Below, one piece after another: positions 27,702-37,062 of a stretch of 64,000 bases of DNA (position 1 is its first letter; each line of letters begins with the position of its first letter). The position numbers and the translations under genes are program-made. A model generated the notes under the pieces. It searched no databases and had not been told where the DNA came from. It saw nothing but the letters and a program-made list of their open reading frames with translations. The stretch comes from Weissella halotolerans DSM 20190 (GTDB lineage: Bacteria > Bacillota > Bacilli > Lactobacillales > Lactobacillaceae): NCBI RefSeq assembly GCF_000420365.1, contig NZ_ATUU01000001.1, positions 124,001-188,000 of the forward strand, given 5' to 3'.

Positions 27702-29204
27702 ATGACCGAATATATTTTAGCGATTGATGCGGGGACCAGTAGCGCCCGAGCAATTATTTACGATCGACATAATAAGGTAATTGCCAGTGCACATCGTGAA
27801 ATTAAGATGTTTTACCCAGAACCTGGTTGGGTTGAACAAGATGCTAATGAGATTTGGATTGCTGTTCAAGCTGTGATTGCGATCGCTTTAATTCAGTCAG
27901 GCATTAATCCCCATGATATTGCCGGTATAGGAATTACAAATCAGCGTGAAACGACCATTATTTGGGATAAGGAAACCGGATTGCCAATTCATCGGGCGAT
28001 TGTTTGGCAATCTCGGCAAACAGCGTCAATCGCTGAACAACTCGTTCAAGACGGCTATGCCGATATGGTTCAAGCTAAAACGGGCTTAATCATTGATGCT
28101 TATTTTTCGGCTACTAAGATTCGTTATATTCTAGACGCAGTTGATGGGGCACAGGGTCGGGCCGAACGTAATGAACTTTTGTTTGGGACAGTCGATACCT
28201 GGCTACTGTGGAAATTAACTGGTGGTGCAGTCCACGCCACAGACTATACCAATGCTTCGCGAACGATGTTGTTTAATATTCAAACCTTAAAATGGGATCC
28301 AGAATTATTAAAACTGCTCAACATTCCAGCAAACCTATTACCAGAAGTTAAACCATCTTCTTATATTTTTGGAGAAGCAATTCCAGTTCATTTCTTTGGT
28401 GCCCAGGTGCCTATTGCTGGTATCGCTGGCGATCAACAAGCAGCATTGTTTGGTCAATTAGCCCTAGAACCTGGTTCTATAAAAAACACGTATGGGACAG
28501 GTTCATTTATTGTCATGAATACTGGAAAAACGCCCACTTTTTCTGAGCATGGTTTGTTAACCACCATTGCATATGGCCTAGATGGAAAAATAACGTATGC
28601 TTTAGAAGGTTCAGTATTTATTGCAGGTTCAGCAATGCAGTGGCTACGCGACGGTATGGAAATGATTAAAAAAACGGCAGATAGCGAAAACTTGGCTCTA
28701 GCGTCTATCAACGAAAATGAGGTTTATGTCGTACCAGCTTTCACGGGGTTAGGTGCTCCTTACTGGAATCCAAATGCTAGAGGGGCTGTCTTTGGCTTGT
28801 CACGTGGAACGACCAAGGCTGACTTTGTGAAGGCTACTTTGCAATCGTTAGCTTATCAAAGTCGGGATGTAGTTGATGCAATGACCGAGGATACTGGGAT
28901 ACCAGTGAAGCGGCTGCATGTTGATGGTGGAGCATCACTAAATAATTATCTCATGCAGTTTCAGGCGGATTTATTGCACACACCGGTTTTAAGAGCAGCT
29001 AACGTCGAAACAACTGCTTTAGGAGCAGCCTATTTAGCTGGATTAGCCGTCGGCTTTTGGCAGGATTTGGATGAATTAAAGGCCATGCAAACACCGCCCA
29101 CAACCTTTACCCCTGAAATGGATGATCAGAAGGCTGAAGCGCTTTATGATGCTTGGCAACTTGCTGTCAAGGTAACGGAACAGTTCAAACCGAAAGGATT
29201 GTAA
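27702..29204 (+). CDS. glpK: Glycerol kinase
   Basis: Phosphorylates glycerol to sn-glycerol-3-P with ATP. It has the N-terminal [10 protein letters not shown] phosphate loop, [15 protein letters not shown] and the [13 protein letters not shown] and [10 protein letters not shown] motifs; 500 aa is the family length. The HFFG segment before [11 protein letters not shown] keeps the His that is phosphorylated by HPr/enzyme I in enterococcal GlpK, so PTS activation is predicted. First gene of glpK-glpO-tpi-aqp. Confidence 0.97.
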   Translation: MTEYILAIDAGTSSARAIIYDRHNKVIASAHREIKMFYPEPGWVEQDANEIWIAVQAVIAIALIQSGINPHDIAGIGITNQRETTIIWDKETGLPIHRAIVWQSRQTASIAEQLVQDGYADMVQAKTGLIIDAYFSATKIRYILDAVDGAQGRAERNELLFGTVDTWLLWKLTGGAVHATDYTNASRTMLFNIQTLKWDPELLKLLNIPANLLPEVKPSSYIFGEAIPVHFFGAQVPIAGIAGDQQAALFGQLALEPGSIKNTYGTGSFIVMNTGKTPTFSEHGLLTTIAYGLDGKITYALEGSVFIAGSAMQWLRDGMEMIKKTADSENLALASINENEVYVVPAFTGLGAPYWNPNARGAVFGLSRGTTKADFVKATLQSLAYQSRDVVDAMTEDTGIPVKRLHVDGGASLNNYLMQFQADLLHTPVLRAANVETTALGAAYLAGLAVGFWQDLDELKAMQTPPTTFTPEMDDQKAEALYDAWQLAVKVTEQFKPKGL

Positions 29205-29206
29205 AG

Positions 29207-31027
29207 ATGCAAAAGTTTAGTAGCAAGCAACGGACGGATTATATCACTAGGCTAAACAATACATCTTTTGATGTACTCATCATTGGTGGAGGAATTACCG
29301 GAGCCGGGGTAGCCTTACAGGCAGCAGCAGGGTTAAAAACAGCCATCATTGATATGCAAGATTTTGCTGAAGGGACAAGCAGTCGCTCAACAAAACTAGT
29401 CCACGGTGGTATCCGTTATCTTAAAACCTTTGATGTTGATGTTGTCGCAGATACAGTAAGGGAACGTGCTCGAATCCAGCACATTGCGCCTCATATTCCG
29501 CGTCCTACAATGATGCTGATGCCTTTATATCAGGACCAAGATGCAACCTTTACACCCATGAGTGCAGAAGTGGCCATGACCATTTACGACAAACTGGCTG
29601 GCGTTTTACCTCATAGTCCTTTTGTTCATCACCTTTTTCCAAAAGAAGAAGCATTGCAGCAGTTACCACAGTTAAACCAACAAAACTTAGTCGGGTTAGC
29701 CACTTATTTAGACTACCTGAATAATGATGCTCGCCTAACGATTGAAAACATTAAACAAGCGGTTGATGATGGGGCGACGGCTGTTAGTCAGCTAAAAGCG
29801 ATTAAGATTCAAAACGTTGAAGAGGGTAACGTTGTCACTGTTAAAGACAGTATCAATCAGCAGACCTTTGACATTAAGGCCAAGGTAGTCGTAAATGCGG
29901 CTGGACCTTGGATTGATCAGTTAAAGGACCTAACGGGTACTAAAAAAACAGCTCATAAAATTCGCCCAACTAAAGGTATTCACTTAGTCATTGATAACCA
30001 TAAATTGTCTGTAGCAAATACCATCTATTTTGATTCAGGTTACCATGATGGCCGAATGATTTTTGTCATTCCACGCGGCAATAAGACTTATTTTGGTACC
30101 ACTGATACGGACTATCATGGAGACTATCAACATCCACAGGTGGATCAGAGTGATGTAGATTATTTACTTCAGTCCATTAATGCCCATTTTCCAGATGCCA
30201 ACCTTAGTCTAGCTGATATAGAAGCTAGTTGGGCGGGGATACGGCCCTTAATTGGCAAAGGGGACTACAATGGTGGACAAGCACCGACTAGCTTGACCGA
30301 TACCGATTTGAAAACGCTGCAAGCAATGCTAAATCAGTATTTTAATGGTACAAAAAAGCGTAGGGTGGTAGAAACACTGTTAGCCACTTTAACTGGAGAT
30401 CAGCAGGCCGCATCTAAAGTGTCAAGAGGATTTGAGATTGAGGTGAATCAAGGCATGGTAACGATTGCTGGTGGGAAAATCACTGATTATCGTTTAATGG
30501 CAGCTGAGGCTATGAAAGCTATCGCCACCTATTTAGCTAATCACTTTAAACAGTCAGTAACTTTAATTGACTCAACCCAATATCCCGTTTCAGGGGGACA
30601 CTTTGATTCAACTAAGGTTGACACCGTATTGGCTGTGTATGCTAAGCACTTCATTGATTTAGGACTAAGTGTAACGGAGGCCCAAGCACTTGCTAATTTA
30701 TATGGGTCCAATAGTCCAGTTGTGGCTAGCTATATTGAAAGTGGTCAGGTGGCACCTGGACTTTCACTAGCAGAGACAAGTATGCTCCACTACGCCCTTG
30801 ATTATGAAATGGTAAATCGTCCAATTGATTATTTGTTACGACGAACGAATTACGTCTTATTTCAAGCCCAAGACACTGACCGAATCGAACAGGCAGTTAT
30901 TGATGAGATGGCTCGGCAATTAGTCTGGGATCAAGCAACTAAGCAAACCATGCAAGATGAATACTATCGTTTACGGCGTGAAAGTCAGTTAACGGTGCTT
31001 AAAGAAAGGAAGTCACTTGATGACTAG
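29207..31027 (+). CDS. glpO: Alpha-glycerophosphate oxidase GlpO (H2O2-forming)
   Basis: FAD enzyme oxidising glycerol-3-P to DHAP with O2, giving H2O2. The FAD-binding motif is DVLIIGGGITGAGV (about residues 20-33), followed by GTSSRSTKLVHGGIRYLK; the C-terminal DAO_C domain is present. Length 606 aa matches the soluble oxidase of streptococci and enterococci. The start is the ATG at 29207, two bases after the glpK stop, with AAAGGA upstream; longer frames run into glpK. GlpD-type dehydrogenase cannot be excluded, but the lactic acid bacterial context favours the oxidase. Confidence 0.92.
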   Translation: MQKFSSKQRTDYITRLNNTSFDVLIIGGGITGAGVALQAAAGLKTAIIDMQDFAEGTSSRSTKLVHGGIRYLKTFDVDVVADTVRERARIQHIAPHIPRPTMMLMPLYQDQDATFTPMSAEVAMTIYDKLAGVLPHSPFVHHLFPKEEALQQLPQLNQQNLVGLATYLDYLNNDARLTIENIKQAVDDGATAVSQLKAIKIQNVEEGNVVTVKDSINQQTFDIKAKVVVNAAGPWIDQLKDLTGTKKTAHKIRPTKGIHLVIDNHKLSVANTIYFDSGYHDGRMIFVIPRGNKTYFGTTDTDYHGDYQHPQVDQSDVDYLLQSINAHFPDANLSLADIEASWAGIRPLIGKGDYNGGQAPTSLTDTDLKTLQAMLNQYFNGTKKRRVVETLLATLTGDQQAASKVSRGFEIEVNQGMVTIAGGKITDYRLMAAEAMKAIATYLANHFKQSVTLIDSTQYPVSGGHFDSTKVDTVLAVYAKHFIDLGLSVTEAQALANLYGSNSPVVASYIESGQVAPGLSLAETSMLHYALDYEMVNRPIDYLLRRTNYVLFQAQDTDRIEQAVIDEMARQLVWDQATKQTMQDEYYRLRRESQLTVLKERKSLDD

Positions 31028-31805
31028 ATTACCAATTATTATCGCTAATTGGAAAACTAATAAACAGCTATCTGATGTTTATGCATTCTTAGAGGCATTG
31101 ACTGGCCATTTGCCATCAAGACAAATCGTCCAAGTTGGAATTGCTGCTCAAGATATTTATCTTCACGAAATGGTTAGGTATTTAAATGAGTATCACGAAA
31201 CCGTTGATATCATCGCTGAAAATGTTCATTGGGCCGATAACGGCTCATATACTGGCGAAACATCACCAGCAGCGCTAGCAGATATCGGTGTTAAAGGATC
31301 CATTATCGGCCATTATGAACGGCGCAAAATGTTTAAAGAAACGAATGGCACTGTGGGGTTAAAGGTGGTGGCCAGTTTACGCAACCGATTAATGCCTGTG
31401 ATTGCCATTGCCGAAGATACAACACGTTACAATCCAAATGATGTTGATATGGCACCACTATCTGAGATTGCAATTTCCTTGGCTGGGGTTACCCGGGAGC
31501 AAGCTGGGAACATCGTTATTGCTTATGAACCTGCGTGGGCCATTGGGGCAGCTGAGGCGCCTTCACTTAAAGAAATTGAACATGCTGCTAGGGTAATTCG
31601 CAAATCTTTAGCTATCTTGTTCTCTGATGCAATAGCTCAGCAAATTCGCATTCAATACGGTGGTTCCGTAACACCTGATAACGCACGGGCCATTTTAGGA
31701 CTCAGCAATATTGATGGTTTATTGATTGGTCGTGCGGCATTGTCAGCAGAAACGTTTATTACGATGACCCAAGATGCAGTTGCTCTAACGGGAGCAACTC
31801 CATGA
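31020..31805 (+). CDS. tpiA: Triosephosphate isomerase (glycerol-operon copy)
   Basis: Interconverts DHAP and glyceraldehyde-3-P. Catalytic residues are present: IIANWKTNK (Asn/Lys), the electrophilic His region GHYERRKMF, and YEPAWAIGA (Glu). The phosphate-binding QYGGSV follows. The usual GHSERR is GHYERR here, an uncommon Ser-to-Tyr change. The ATG overlaps the glpO stop. It is likely a second, pathway-dedicated isozyme because the housekeeping tpiA normally sits with gap-pgk. Confidence 0.9.
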   Translation: MTRLPIIIANWKTNKQLSDVYAFLEALTGHLPSRQIVQVGIAAQDIYLHEMVRYLNEYHETVDIIAENVHWADNGSYTGETSPAALADIGVKGSIIGHYERRKMFKETNGTVGLKVVASLRNRLMPVIAIAEDTTRYNPNDVDMAPLSEIAISLAGVTREQAGNIVIAYEPAWAIGAAEAPSLKEIEHAARVIRKSLAILFSDAIAQQIRIQYGGSVTPDNARAILGLSNIDGLLIGRAALSAETFITMTQDAVALTGATP

Positions 31806-32515
31806 AAATAAAACTGTTTGGTGAAATTGCTGGTACTGCCTTATTGATTTATTTAGGGACGGGCTTACTTATCTTTAACTATCCCTATCAAGATATGTTA
31901 GGTCCTTCAATTGGTTGGGGGTTGACCCTGGCTGTTTTGGTTTATATCTTTGGCCCGTTATCCGGTGCCCATTTAAACCCAGCAGTTACCTTGGTTATGT
32001 ACTTAACCAAGCGTATGTCGGCAAAAGAAGGGTGGCTTTATGTCAGCGCACAAATTGTAGGTGGAATCTTAGGCGAATTCGCTATTCTAGGGACAGTCTG
32101 GTCGATTAGTCAGCACAGCACTAACAGCTGGCAATCAATTGTGGAACGGACGGCCTTAGGAGCAACCTTATACCCGCATCTTTCACCACTAGCGGCCTTT
32201 TTAACTGAAACTGGTCTAACGAGTATTTTGTGTTTAATAATATTGGTTTTAAACCATGCTAAAACGAATGTTTATGCTGTTCAAAGTCCCATTGCAGTTG
32301 GCTTTACTATTTTCACCGCAGTGATGGTAGGCGGTAACCTAACTGGGGCATCTTTAAATCCGATTCGCTCCCTTTTTCCGGCCTTAGCTGCTGGTGGGCC
32401 AGCTTTGAATTCCTTAGGGGTCTACTTAGTTGCACCGCTAGCAGGGGCTTGTTTAGCTGCTTTAATCCATCATTACATTCTTAATGATTCAACCACACAA
32501 GCAACGGGTCATTAA
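31802..32515 (+). CDS. MIP family channel (glycerol facilitator/aquaporin)
   Basis: Six-TM channel, 237 aa, expected to admit glycerol for the upstream kinase. The first NPA box is intact (AHLNPAVT); the second reads SLNPIRSLF, so Ala is Ile and the Asp that marks classical GlpF (NPARD) is absent. Overlaps the tpi stop by 4 nt, so it is translationally coupled. Transport of water, glycerol or dihydroxyacetone are all possible. Confidence 0.88.
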   Translation: MKIKLFGEIAGTALLIYLGTGLLIFNYPYQDMLGPSIGWGLTLAVLVYIFGPLSGAHLNPAVTLVMYLTKRMSAKEGWLYVSAQIVGGILGEFAILGTVWSISQHSTNSWQSIVERTALGATLYPHLSPLAAFLTETGLTSILCLIILVLNHAKTNVYAVQSPIAVGFTIFTAVMVGGNLTGASLNPIRSLFPALAAGGPALNSLGVYLVAPLAGACLAALIHHYILNDSTTQATGH

Positions 32516-32519
32516 CCTA

Positions 32520-32580
32520 TTTAACTAACATCAACGCCAGCTGATTTTGAGCAACCGTAAGCAATGATGTTAGTTTTTTT
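32520..32580 (+). terminator. Terminator of the glycerol operon
   Basis: AACTAACATCA / TGATGTTAGTT arms with a 30-nt loop and a T7 tail. Confidence 0.8.
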
Positions 32581-32650
32581 ATTTACTTATTTTTTGTTAG
32601 TGTTATACTAGTAACTAAGAAATACGTTTGTGAAAGAGGGGATTTTTTCT

Positions 32651-33523
32651 ATGAAATATGCTATTATAGGTGCCAATGGTCATTTCGGTCAAGCCGCCGT
32701 TAATCATCTTCGACAAAGCATGGCCCAAGATGATCAAATTATTGCACTAGCGCGTAATACAGAGAAAGCAAATGACCTGTTTAAAGACTTCAGCCAGGTT
32801 GAAGTTCGACCTGGATCTTATGCTGATAAGGCCGCTTTAGTTCAATCTTTGCAGGATGTTGATCGGCTCTTATTTATTTCATCACAGCCAAATGCAGATT
32901 TTCCAAGACTAGAGCAGCATGCTAATATAATTGCCGCTGCCAAAACTGCTGGTATTAAGTACCTTGTTTATACCAGCTTCCCTCAGGCTGACCAAGCCGA
33001 TAATTTTTTAGCTTCAGATCATCAGGCAACGGAAGGGATGATTAAAGATGCTGGTATTCCACACGCCTTTGCGCGAAACAACTGGTATCTAGAAAATGAA
33101 ACAGCTATGATTCAGGCGGCCCTCGATCAAGGTTCATTTGTATATGCTGCTGGGTCAGGAAAAGTAGGTTGGGCTTTAGAAAGTGACTATGCAGCCGGTG
33201 CTGCTAACTTACTTATCAATGCCCCAGCACAAACCATCTTTGAATTTGCGGGTCCTCAGCATGATTATGCCGACCTAGCTAAAGCCATAGCAGATGTAAC
33301 AGGACAGCCAGTTGATGCTCAGTTGGTGTCGGATGCTGACTATCGCGCTGATTTACTTGCTAAGGGGACCCCAGAAGCTCAAGTTGCGTTTTCAGCTCAG
33401 TTGCAGGCCTTGATTCGCAGAGGTGATTTAAGTTTTGAATCTGATGATTTAGCGCATGTACTTGGGCGGCAACCAGTTTCGTTGCTTGATGGCGTCAAGG
33501 AGATTATTGCATCCTTACATTAA
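32651..33523 (+). CDS. NmrA-like NAD(P)-binding protein (QorB-type)
   Basis: Atypical short-chain dehydrogenase with an N-terminal Rossmann loop GANGHFGQAA (residues 7-16), a YTSFPQ segment in place of the YxxxK catalytic motif and a C-terminal substrate domain. This resembles quinone oxidoreductase 2 / NmrA redox-sensing proteins. The start ATG at 32651 is fixed by AGAGGGG and the beta-strand MKYAIIGA. Separate transcription unit. Confidence 0.8.
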   Translation: MKYAIIGANGHFGQAAVNHLRQSMAQDDQIIALARNTEKANDLFKDFSQVEVRPGSYADKAALVQSLQDVDRLLFISSQPNADFPRLEQHANIIAAAKTAGIKYLVYTSFPQADQADNFLASDHQATEGMIKDAGIPHAFARNNWYLENETAMIQAALDQGSFVYAAGSGKVGWALESDYAAGAANLLINAPAQTIFEFAGPQHDYADLAKAIADVTGQPVDAQLVSDADYRADLLAKGTPEAQVAFSAQLQALIRRGDLSFESDDLAHVLGRQPVSLLDGVKEIIASLH

Positions 33524-33573
33524 GCTGAACGCTATTAAACCCCTAGTTGATGTCAAAAGGAGGTCGTTAAAAA

Positions 33574-34206
33574 GTGAAAATATTAGTTATTGGTGGTTCA
33601 GGTCGGGTAGCGGCATCTTTAGTCACTGACCTGGTCGCGGCCGGGCACGATGTCTATGTAGGTAGCCGCCATGTAGATACACTTCCAAGTGGTGAACATA
33701 TTCATCCGCTTACACTAGATTTAACTAGTTCTAAAGAAGCGCTTAGTCAAGCCATACCGCAGGTTGATATCATGTACTTTGTAGCTGGTTCTAGGGGGCA
33801 TGATCTACTTCAGGTCGATGCCTTTGGCCCAGTAAAAATGATGCAAATCGCACAAGCACAGTCAATCAAACGTTTTATTATGCTGAGTTCAGTTTATTCT
33901 TTGACTCCTAGTCATTGGGACCAAGTACCAGCATCCCTAGGTGATTATCAGATTGCAAAGTTTTTTGCTGATACTTACTTAATGACTAATACAGATTTGA
34001 CTTATACTATTTTACAGGCAACCGCATTAACGGAAACTGCTGGGACTGGGAAAATCAGTTTGACTGATCAACGCGGAACACAAAACACTATTTCTGATGT
34101 TGCCGCTACTTTAGCTGCCTTACTAGAATATCCAAACACTGAAAATAAGGTGATAACCATGTCAAATGGACAAACGCCGATTAACGAAGCTTTACGCCAG
34201 GTATAG
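33574..34206 (+). CDS. NAD(P)-binding oxidoreductase (SDR a5 / YwnB-like)
   Basis: 210-aa single Rossmann protein with the GGSGRVAASL dinucleotide loop at residues 7-16 and SSVYSLTP near the active site. The start is GTG after AGGAGG. It lies 50 bp after another NAD(P)-binding gene, and the two may be co-expressed. The substrate cannot be inferred. Confidence 0.8.
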   Translation: MKILVIGGSGRVAASLVTDLVAAGHDVYVGSRHVDTLPSGEHIHPLTLDLTSSKEALSQAIPQVDIMYFVAGSRGHDLLQVDAFGPVKMMQIAQAQSIKRFIMLSSVYSLTPSHWDQVPASLGDYQIAKFFADTYLMTNTDLTYTILQATALTETAGTGKISLTDQRGTQNTISDVAATLAALLEYPNTENKVITMSNGQTPINEALRQV

Positions 34207-34218
34207 CTTCAGTGTATA

Positions 34219-34263
34219 AGTCAAAAGCAGGAGCAGACAGTTATGTCTGCTCCTGCTTTTTTA
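34219..34263. terminator. Bidirectional terminator
   Basis: Stem AAAAGCAGGAGCAGACA / TGTCTGCTCCTGCTTTT between convergent genes. Confidence 0.92.
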
Positions 34264-35214
34264 ATGTTTATCAACTTCGATTAGAATCCGCTCTGCTAGG
34301 GCCTCAGTAATCAAAAGGTCAGTGAAAAAATGACCTCGCAGGGCACCTAACGTAGCCTCAGTCTTAAAATTATTATTAACAATACCTAACCGCCGTGGAA
34401 TCCTCATAATGGCTTCTAGACTAAGCCCAAAGGTTTTATCGTCTTCAGCATTTAAAAAGCGTCCTTGAATATCATAGGGACGGCCAAAGAGCATTCCTAC
34501 TGTATCGGTTAGCCGAACATCAGGAAATAAGGTAGCTTTATTGTCCCGCCAAATCGGCACCCGCTCAAGCGATGCTAAGGTGCCAGGCGTTGTAATCGCA
34601 ATATCCATCTGACTTGCTGCCATAAGGGTTGGTTTTAGGGCCAATTCTTCAGCGAGCGTTTGGCGGGTATCATCATCCACGATATATAGGGGAGCCGGCA
34701 AGGTTAATGCATTGGCCGAAAATTTTGAAGCTGCTTGCCGAACTAAACGCATCGCACCTACGGCCGAATTAGGTTTCAAATCATCACCAACTATTTGACA
34801 GAAGGTGACATCCTCTTGTATCGAGGCGGGCAGTGAATTTAGTAGTTCATACAGGGTGCCACCCCAGGTGACCCCGATAGTTGTTTTGCCCTTAATCAAG
34901 GTTTTCAATTGTTGGGCCGCATAATGGACCGTATTTTCTTTCGTTTCCAATGGGTCCATTCGATTGCGAATAATTGTGATATGTGGGATAGCGAAACGTT
35001 GCTTAAATTTTCTTTCTAAAGCAAGATTACGGGGGGTAGGAGATGCGATTGAAATTGAAACAATCCCTTTACGGCGAGCATCTTCAAGGTATTTATTTAC
35101 TAAATAACGACTTAAATGGTATTTTTTAGCCAACTGAGCTAAAGATAATTCTGATAGGTAATAATCCTGGGCTAGATTGGCAAGCAGGGCATGCTCATCT
35201 ATGTTATCTGACAT
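34261..35214 (-). CDS. SorC/DeoR-type sugar-binding transcriptional regulator
   Basis: 317 aa: an N-terminal HTH (LSLAQLAKKYHLSRYLVNKYLEDARRK split about residues 22-48) followed by a SorC effector domain (GVTWGGTLYELL, VGDDLKPNSAVG, AITTPGT). SorC proteins respond to phosphorylated sugars or trioses, so the nearby glycerol and fba genes are plausible targets. Divergent from marR. Confidence 0.88.
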   Translation of the reverse strand: MSDNIDEHALLANLAQDYYLSELSLAQLAKKYHLSRYLVNKYLEDARRKGIVSISIASPTPRNLALERKFKQRFAIPHITIIRNRMDPLETKENTVHYAAQQLKTLIKGKTTIGVTWGGTLYELLNSLPASIQEDVTFCQIVGDDLKPNSAVGAMRLVRQAASKFSANALTLPAPLYIVDDDTRQTLAEELALKPTLMAASQMDIAITTPGTLASLERVPIWRDNKATLFPDVRLTDTVGMLFGRPYDIQGRFLNAEDDKTFGLSLEAIMRIPRRLGIVNNNFKTEATLGALRGHFFTDLLITEALAERILIEVDKH

Positions 35215-35375
35215 GTAGGGCTTTCCTTTCTAAACAACTAGCGACAATGCAAGGGTACTTAATGACATTAAGTATACGCACTTTTGCCTTAAAATGCCAG
35301 TTCATGAGAAAAGCTGACATAGTCTTGATAACTATTTCTTTAAAATAAGTCCTAAGTCGAATTAATGACTTACAA

Positions 35376-35391
35376 TGTTGCAAATACAACA
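35376..35391 (+). promoter_or_regulatory. Inverted repeat, probable MarR operator
   Basis: TGTTG-CAAATA-CAACA (5-bp arms, 6-bp spacer) about 40 bp upstream of the marR start in the divergent SorC/marR region. Size and place fit MarR autoregulation. Confidence 0.5.
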
Positions 35392-35431
35392 ATATAAGCG
35401 TATCTTAGAAACATAAAGGGGGGTAAAGTAA

Positions 35432-35884
35432 ATGGAAAATGTTTTGCGAACTATTGGGACGATTAGTCGCGCCTTAGATTCGATTGCCAATGTAGAATTC
35501 AATAAACTTGATTTGGCACGTGGGCAATATCTTTACCTCGTTCGCATCTATGAACAGCCTGGTATCATTCAAGGCCATTTGGCAGAGCTGCTGGCTGTTG
35601 ACCGGACGACGGCCAATCGCGTTATTACTAAACTAACTGCTGCGCAGCTGATTCAAAAAGAGCCCGATCTACATAACAAAAAAATTCAACACTTAAGGGC
35701 CACCCCACGGGGGGCCGAATTAGCAATCTTTATTTTAAGAGAAAATCAGTACTCAACCCAGGTAGCTTTAGCTGGTTTTGCTCCTGAAGAAATCACACAA
35801 TTAGCAGCTTACCTTAAACGTATGCAAGACAATGTAGAAAGTGATTGGCACCAGGTTAAGCAAGGCCACCACCGGATTTATTAG
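35432..35884 (+). CDS. MarR family transcriptional regulator
   Basis: 150-aa winged-helix dimer. Core includes LARGQYLYLVRI, HLAELLAVDRTTANRVITKL (recognition helix) and the wing ATPRG. It is followed 24 bp later by the B3/B4-domain gene, likely its co-transcribed target. Confidence 0.9.
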   Translation: MENVLRTIGTISRALDSIANVEFNKLDLARGQYLYLVRIYEQPGIIQGHLAELLAVDRTTANRVITKLTAAQLIQKEPDLHNKKIQHLRATPRGAELAIFILRENQYSTQVALAGFAPEEITQLAAYLKRMQDNVESDWHQVKQGHHRIY

Positions 35885-35908
35885 CTGACTACACTTATTG
35901 GAGGAATA

Positions 35909-36583
35909 ATGATGACAAAACACTTTACCGTTGATCCAGCAGTTTGGGCTCTCTTTCCAGAGGCAAGATATTATGTTTTAACCATCGCAGGAGTAGATAA
36001 TCATTTAACTCCTAACGATGAAAAAGAAGACCGCCAGCGTTTAGCAAAGGCTAGCCAAGCGGCACAAGGTTTTTTGACCAATCCCACTTTTAGTCAAAAT
36101 GACGTCGTAGCCCAATGGCGTCAAGCTTATCAACAATTTAAAACCAAAAAGGGGGCGCGCTCATCCATTGAGGCCTTGCTTAAACGTGCTAGCCAGAACA
36201 AAACCTTTAATCCGATTAATCCGGCAGTCGACTTGTATAATGCCATTTCGTTAACCTATGCCGTTCCGTGTGGAGGGGAGGATATCAATCAGTTGGTTGG
36301 CGATTTACATTTAGGCCTGGCCAAAGGCGGCGAGGCCTTCAAACCTTTGGGGGCAGATCATGATGAACCAGCGTTACCTGGTGAGGTGTTTTATTATGAC
36401 CAAGTGGGAGCCGTTTGCCGCTACTTTAACTGGCGTGAGGCACAACGGACAATGTTAACTGAGACTACAGAAGAAATGACATTTATCATTGAGGACTTAA
36501 ATGAGGAACAAGACCAACGTAGTAAGGTGGCGGCCCAGGCATTAGAGCATTACATTTATATTAAAGGCAACAAGAGGTGCTGA
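35909..36583 (+). CDS. B3/B4 tRNA-binding (PheRS beta editing-like) domain protein
   Basis: 224-aa stand-alone homologue of the B3/B4 editing domain of phenylalanyl-tRNA synthetase beta. Typical features are NPAVDLYNAISLTYAVPCGGED, the GxAF-like GGEAFKPLG, and the PGEVFYYD motif. Such free-standing proteins may hydrolyse mischarged tRNA or D-amino acid derivatives. ATGATG start after GGAGG. Confidence 0.85.
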   Translation: MMTKHFTVDPAVWALFPEARYYVLTIAGVDNHLTPNDEKEDRQRLAKASQAAQGFLTNPTFSQNDVVAQWRQAYQQFKTKKGARSSIEALLKRASQNKTFNPINPAVDLYNAISLTYAVPCGGEDINQLVGDLHLGLAKGGEAFKPLGADHDEPALPGEVFYYDQVGAVCRYFNWREAQRTMLTETTEEMTFIIEDLNEEQDQRSKVAAQALEHYIYIKGNKRC

Positions 36584-36627
36584 GTCCTTGATTTAATAGG
36601 ATTTATTCTCTTGCTGCCAGTAAAAAA

Positions 36628-36698
36628 AATAGGTTCAATTTTGAACCTGTAATAACTGACAGTGAAGGCCTTCTTGTTCAACAAGGAGGTTTTTTTAG
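36628..36698 (+). terminator. Tandem hairpins; terminator at core/accessory boundary
   Basis: AGGTTCA/TGAACCT hairpin followed by CCTTCTTG / CAAGGAGG (36669-36690) with a T7 run. Confidence 0.8.
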
Positions 36699-36779
36699 TT
36701 TCTAAATACCGACAAGTTCGGTTAATTTTTTAACAGGAACTTCCATTATCGATATTAAAGAGCGAGGAGGTGAGAATTG

Positions 36780-37022
36780 ATGAATTATAAAGACGAGGAA
36801 ACCTTGGGACAAGCAGTTAAAGCTTGGCGAAAATTTCATCATTACCGGATGGGTGATGCAGCTAGGGCAGCAAATATTCCATATGCAAGTTTTCAACGTA
36901 TTGAGTATGATCAGGGAAATCCGCGTATTAAAAATTTAGCATTAATTGCACGAGCCCTTGGTATGTCGACGGATGAAGTCATTGCACGTTGGTTTAGTGA
37001 TGACGAACAAAAAGATCAATAA
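36780..37022 (+). CDS. XRE-family HTH regulator, small
   Basis: 80-aa protein that is essentially one Cro/CI helix-turn-helix (GDAARAANIPYASFQRIEYDQ, then NLALIARALGMSTDEVI). The start ATG follows GAGGAGGTGAG. Placed at the left edge of the accessory island, it could control the downstream module. A 9-bp inverted repeat (GATAACATC 37028-37036 / GATGTTATC 37054-37062) follows the stop. Confidence 0.85.
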   Translation: MNYKDEETLGQAVKAWRKFHHYRMGDAARAANIPYASFQRIEYDQGNPRIKNLALIARALGMSTDEVIARWFSDDEQKDQ

Positions 37023-37062
37023 CTGAAGATAACATCTCATCTAGCAAATGACCGATGTTATC

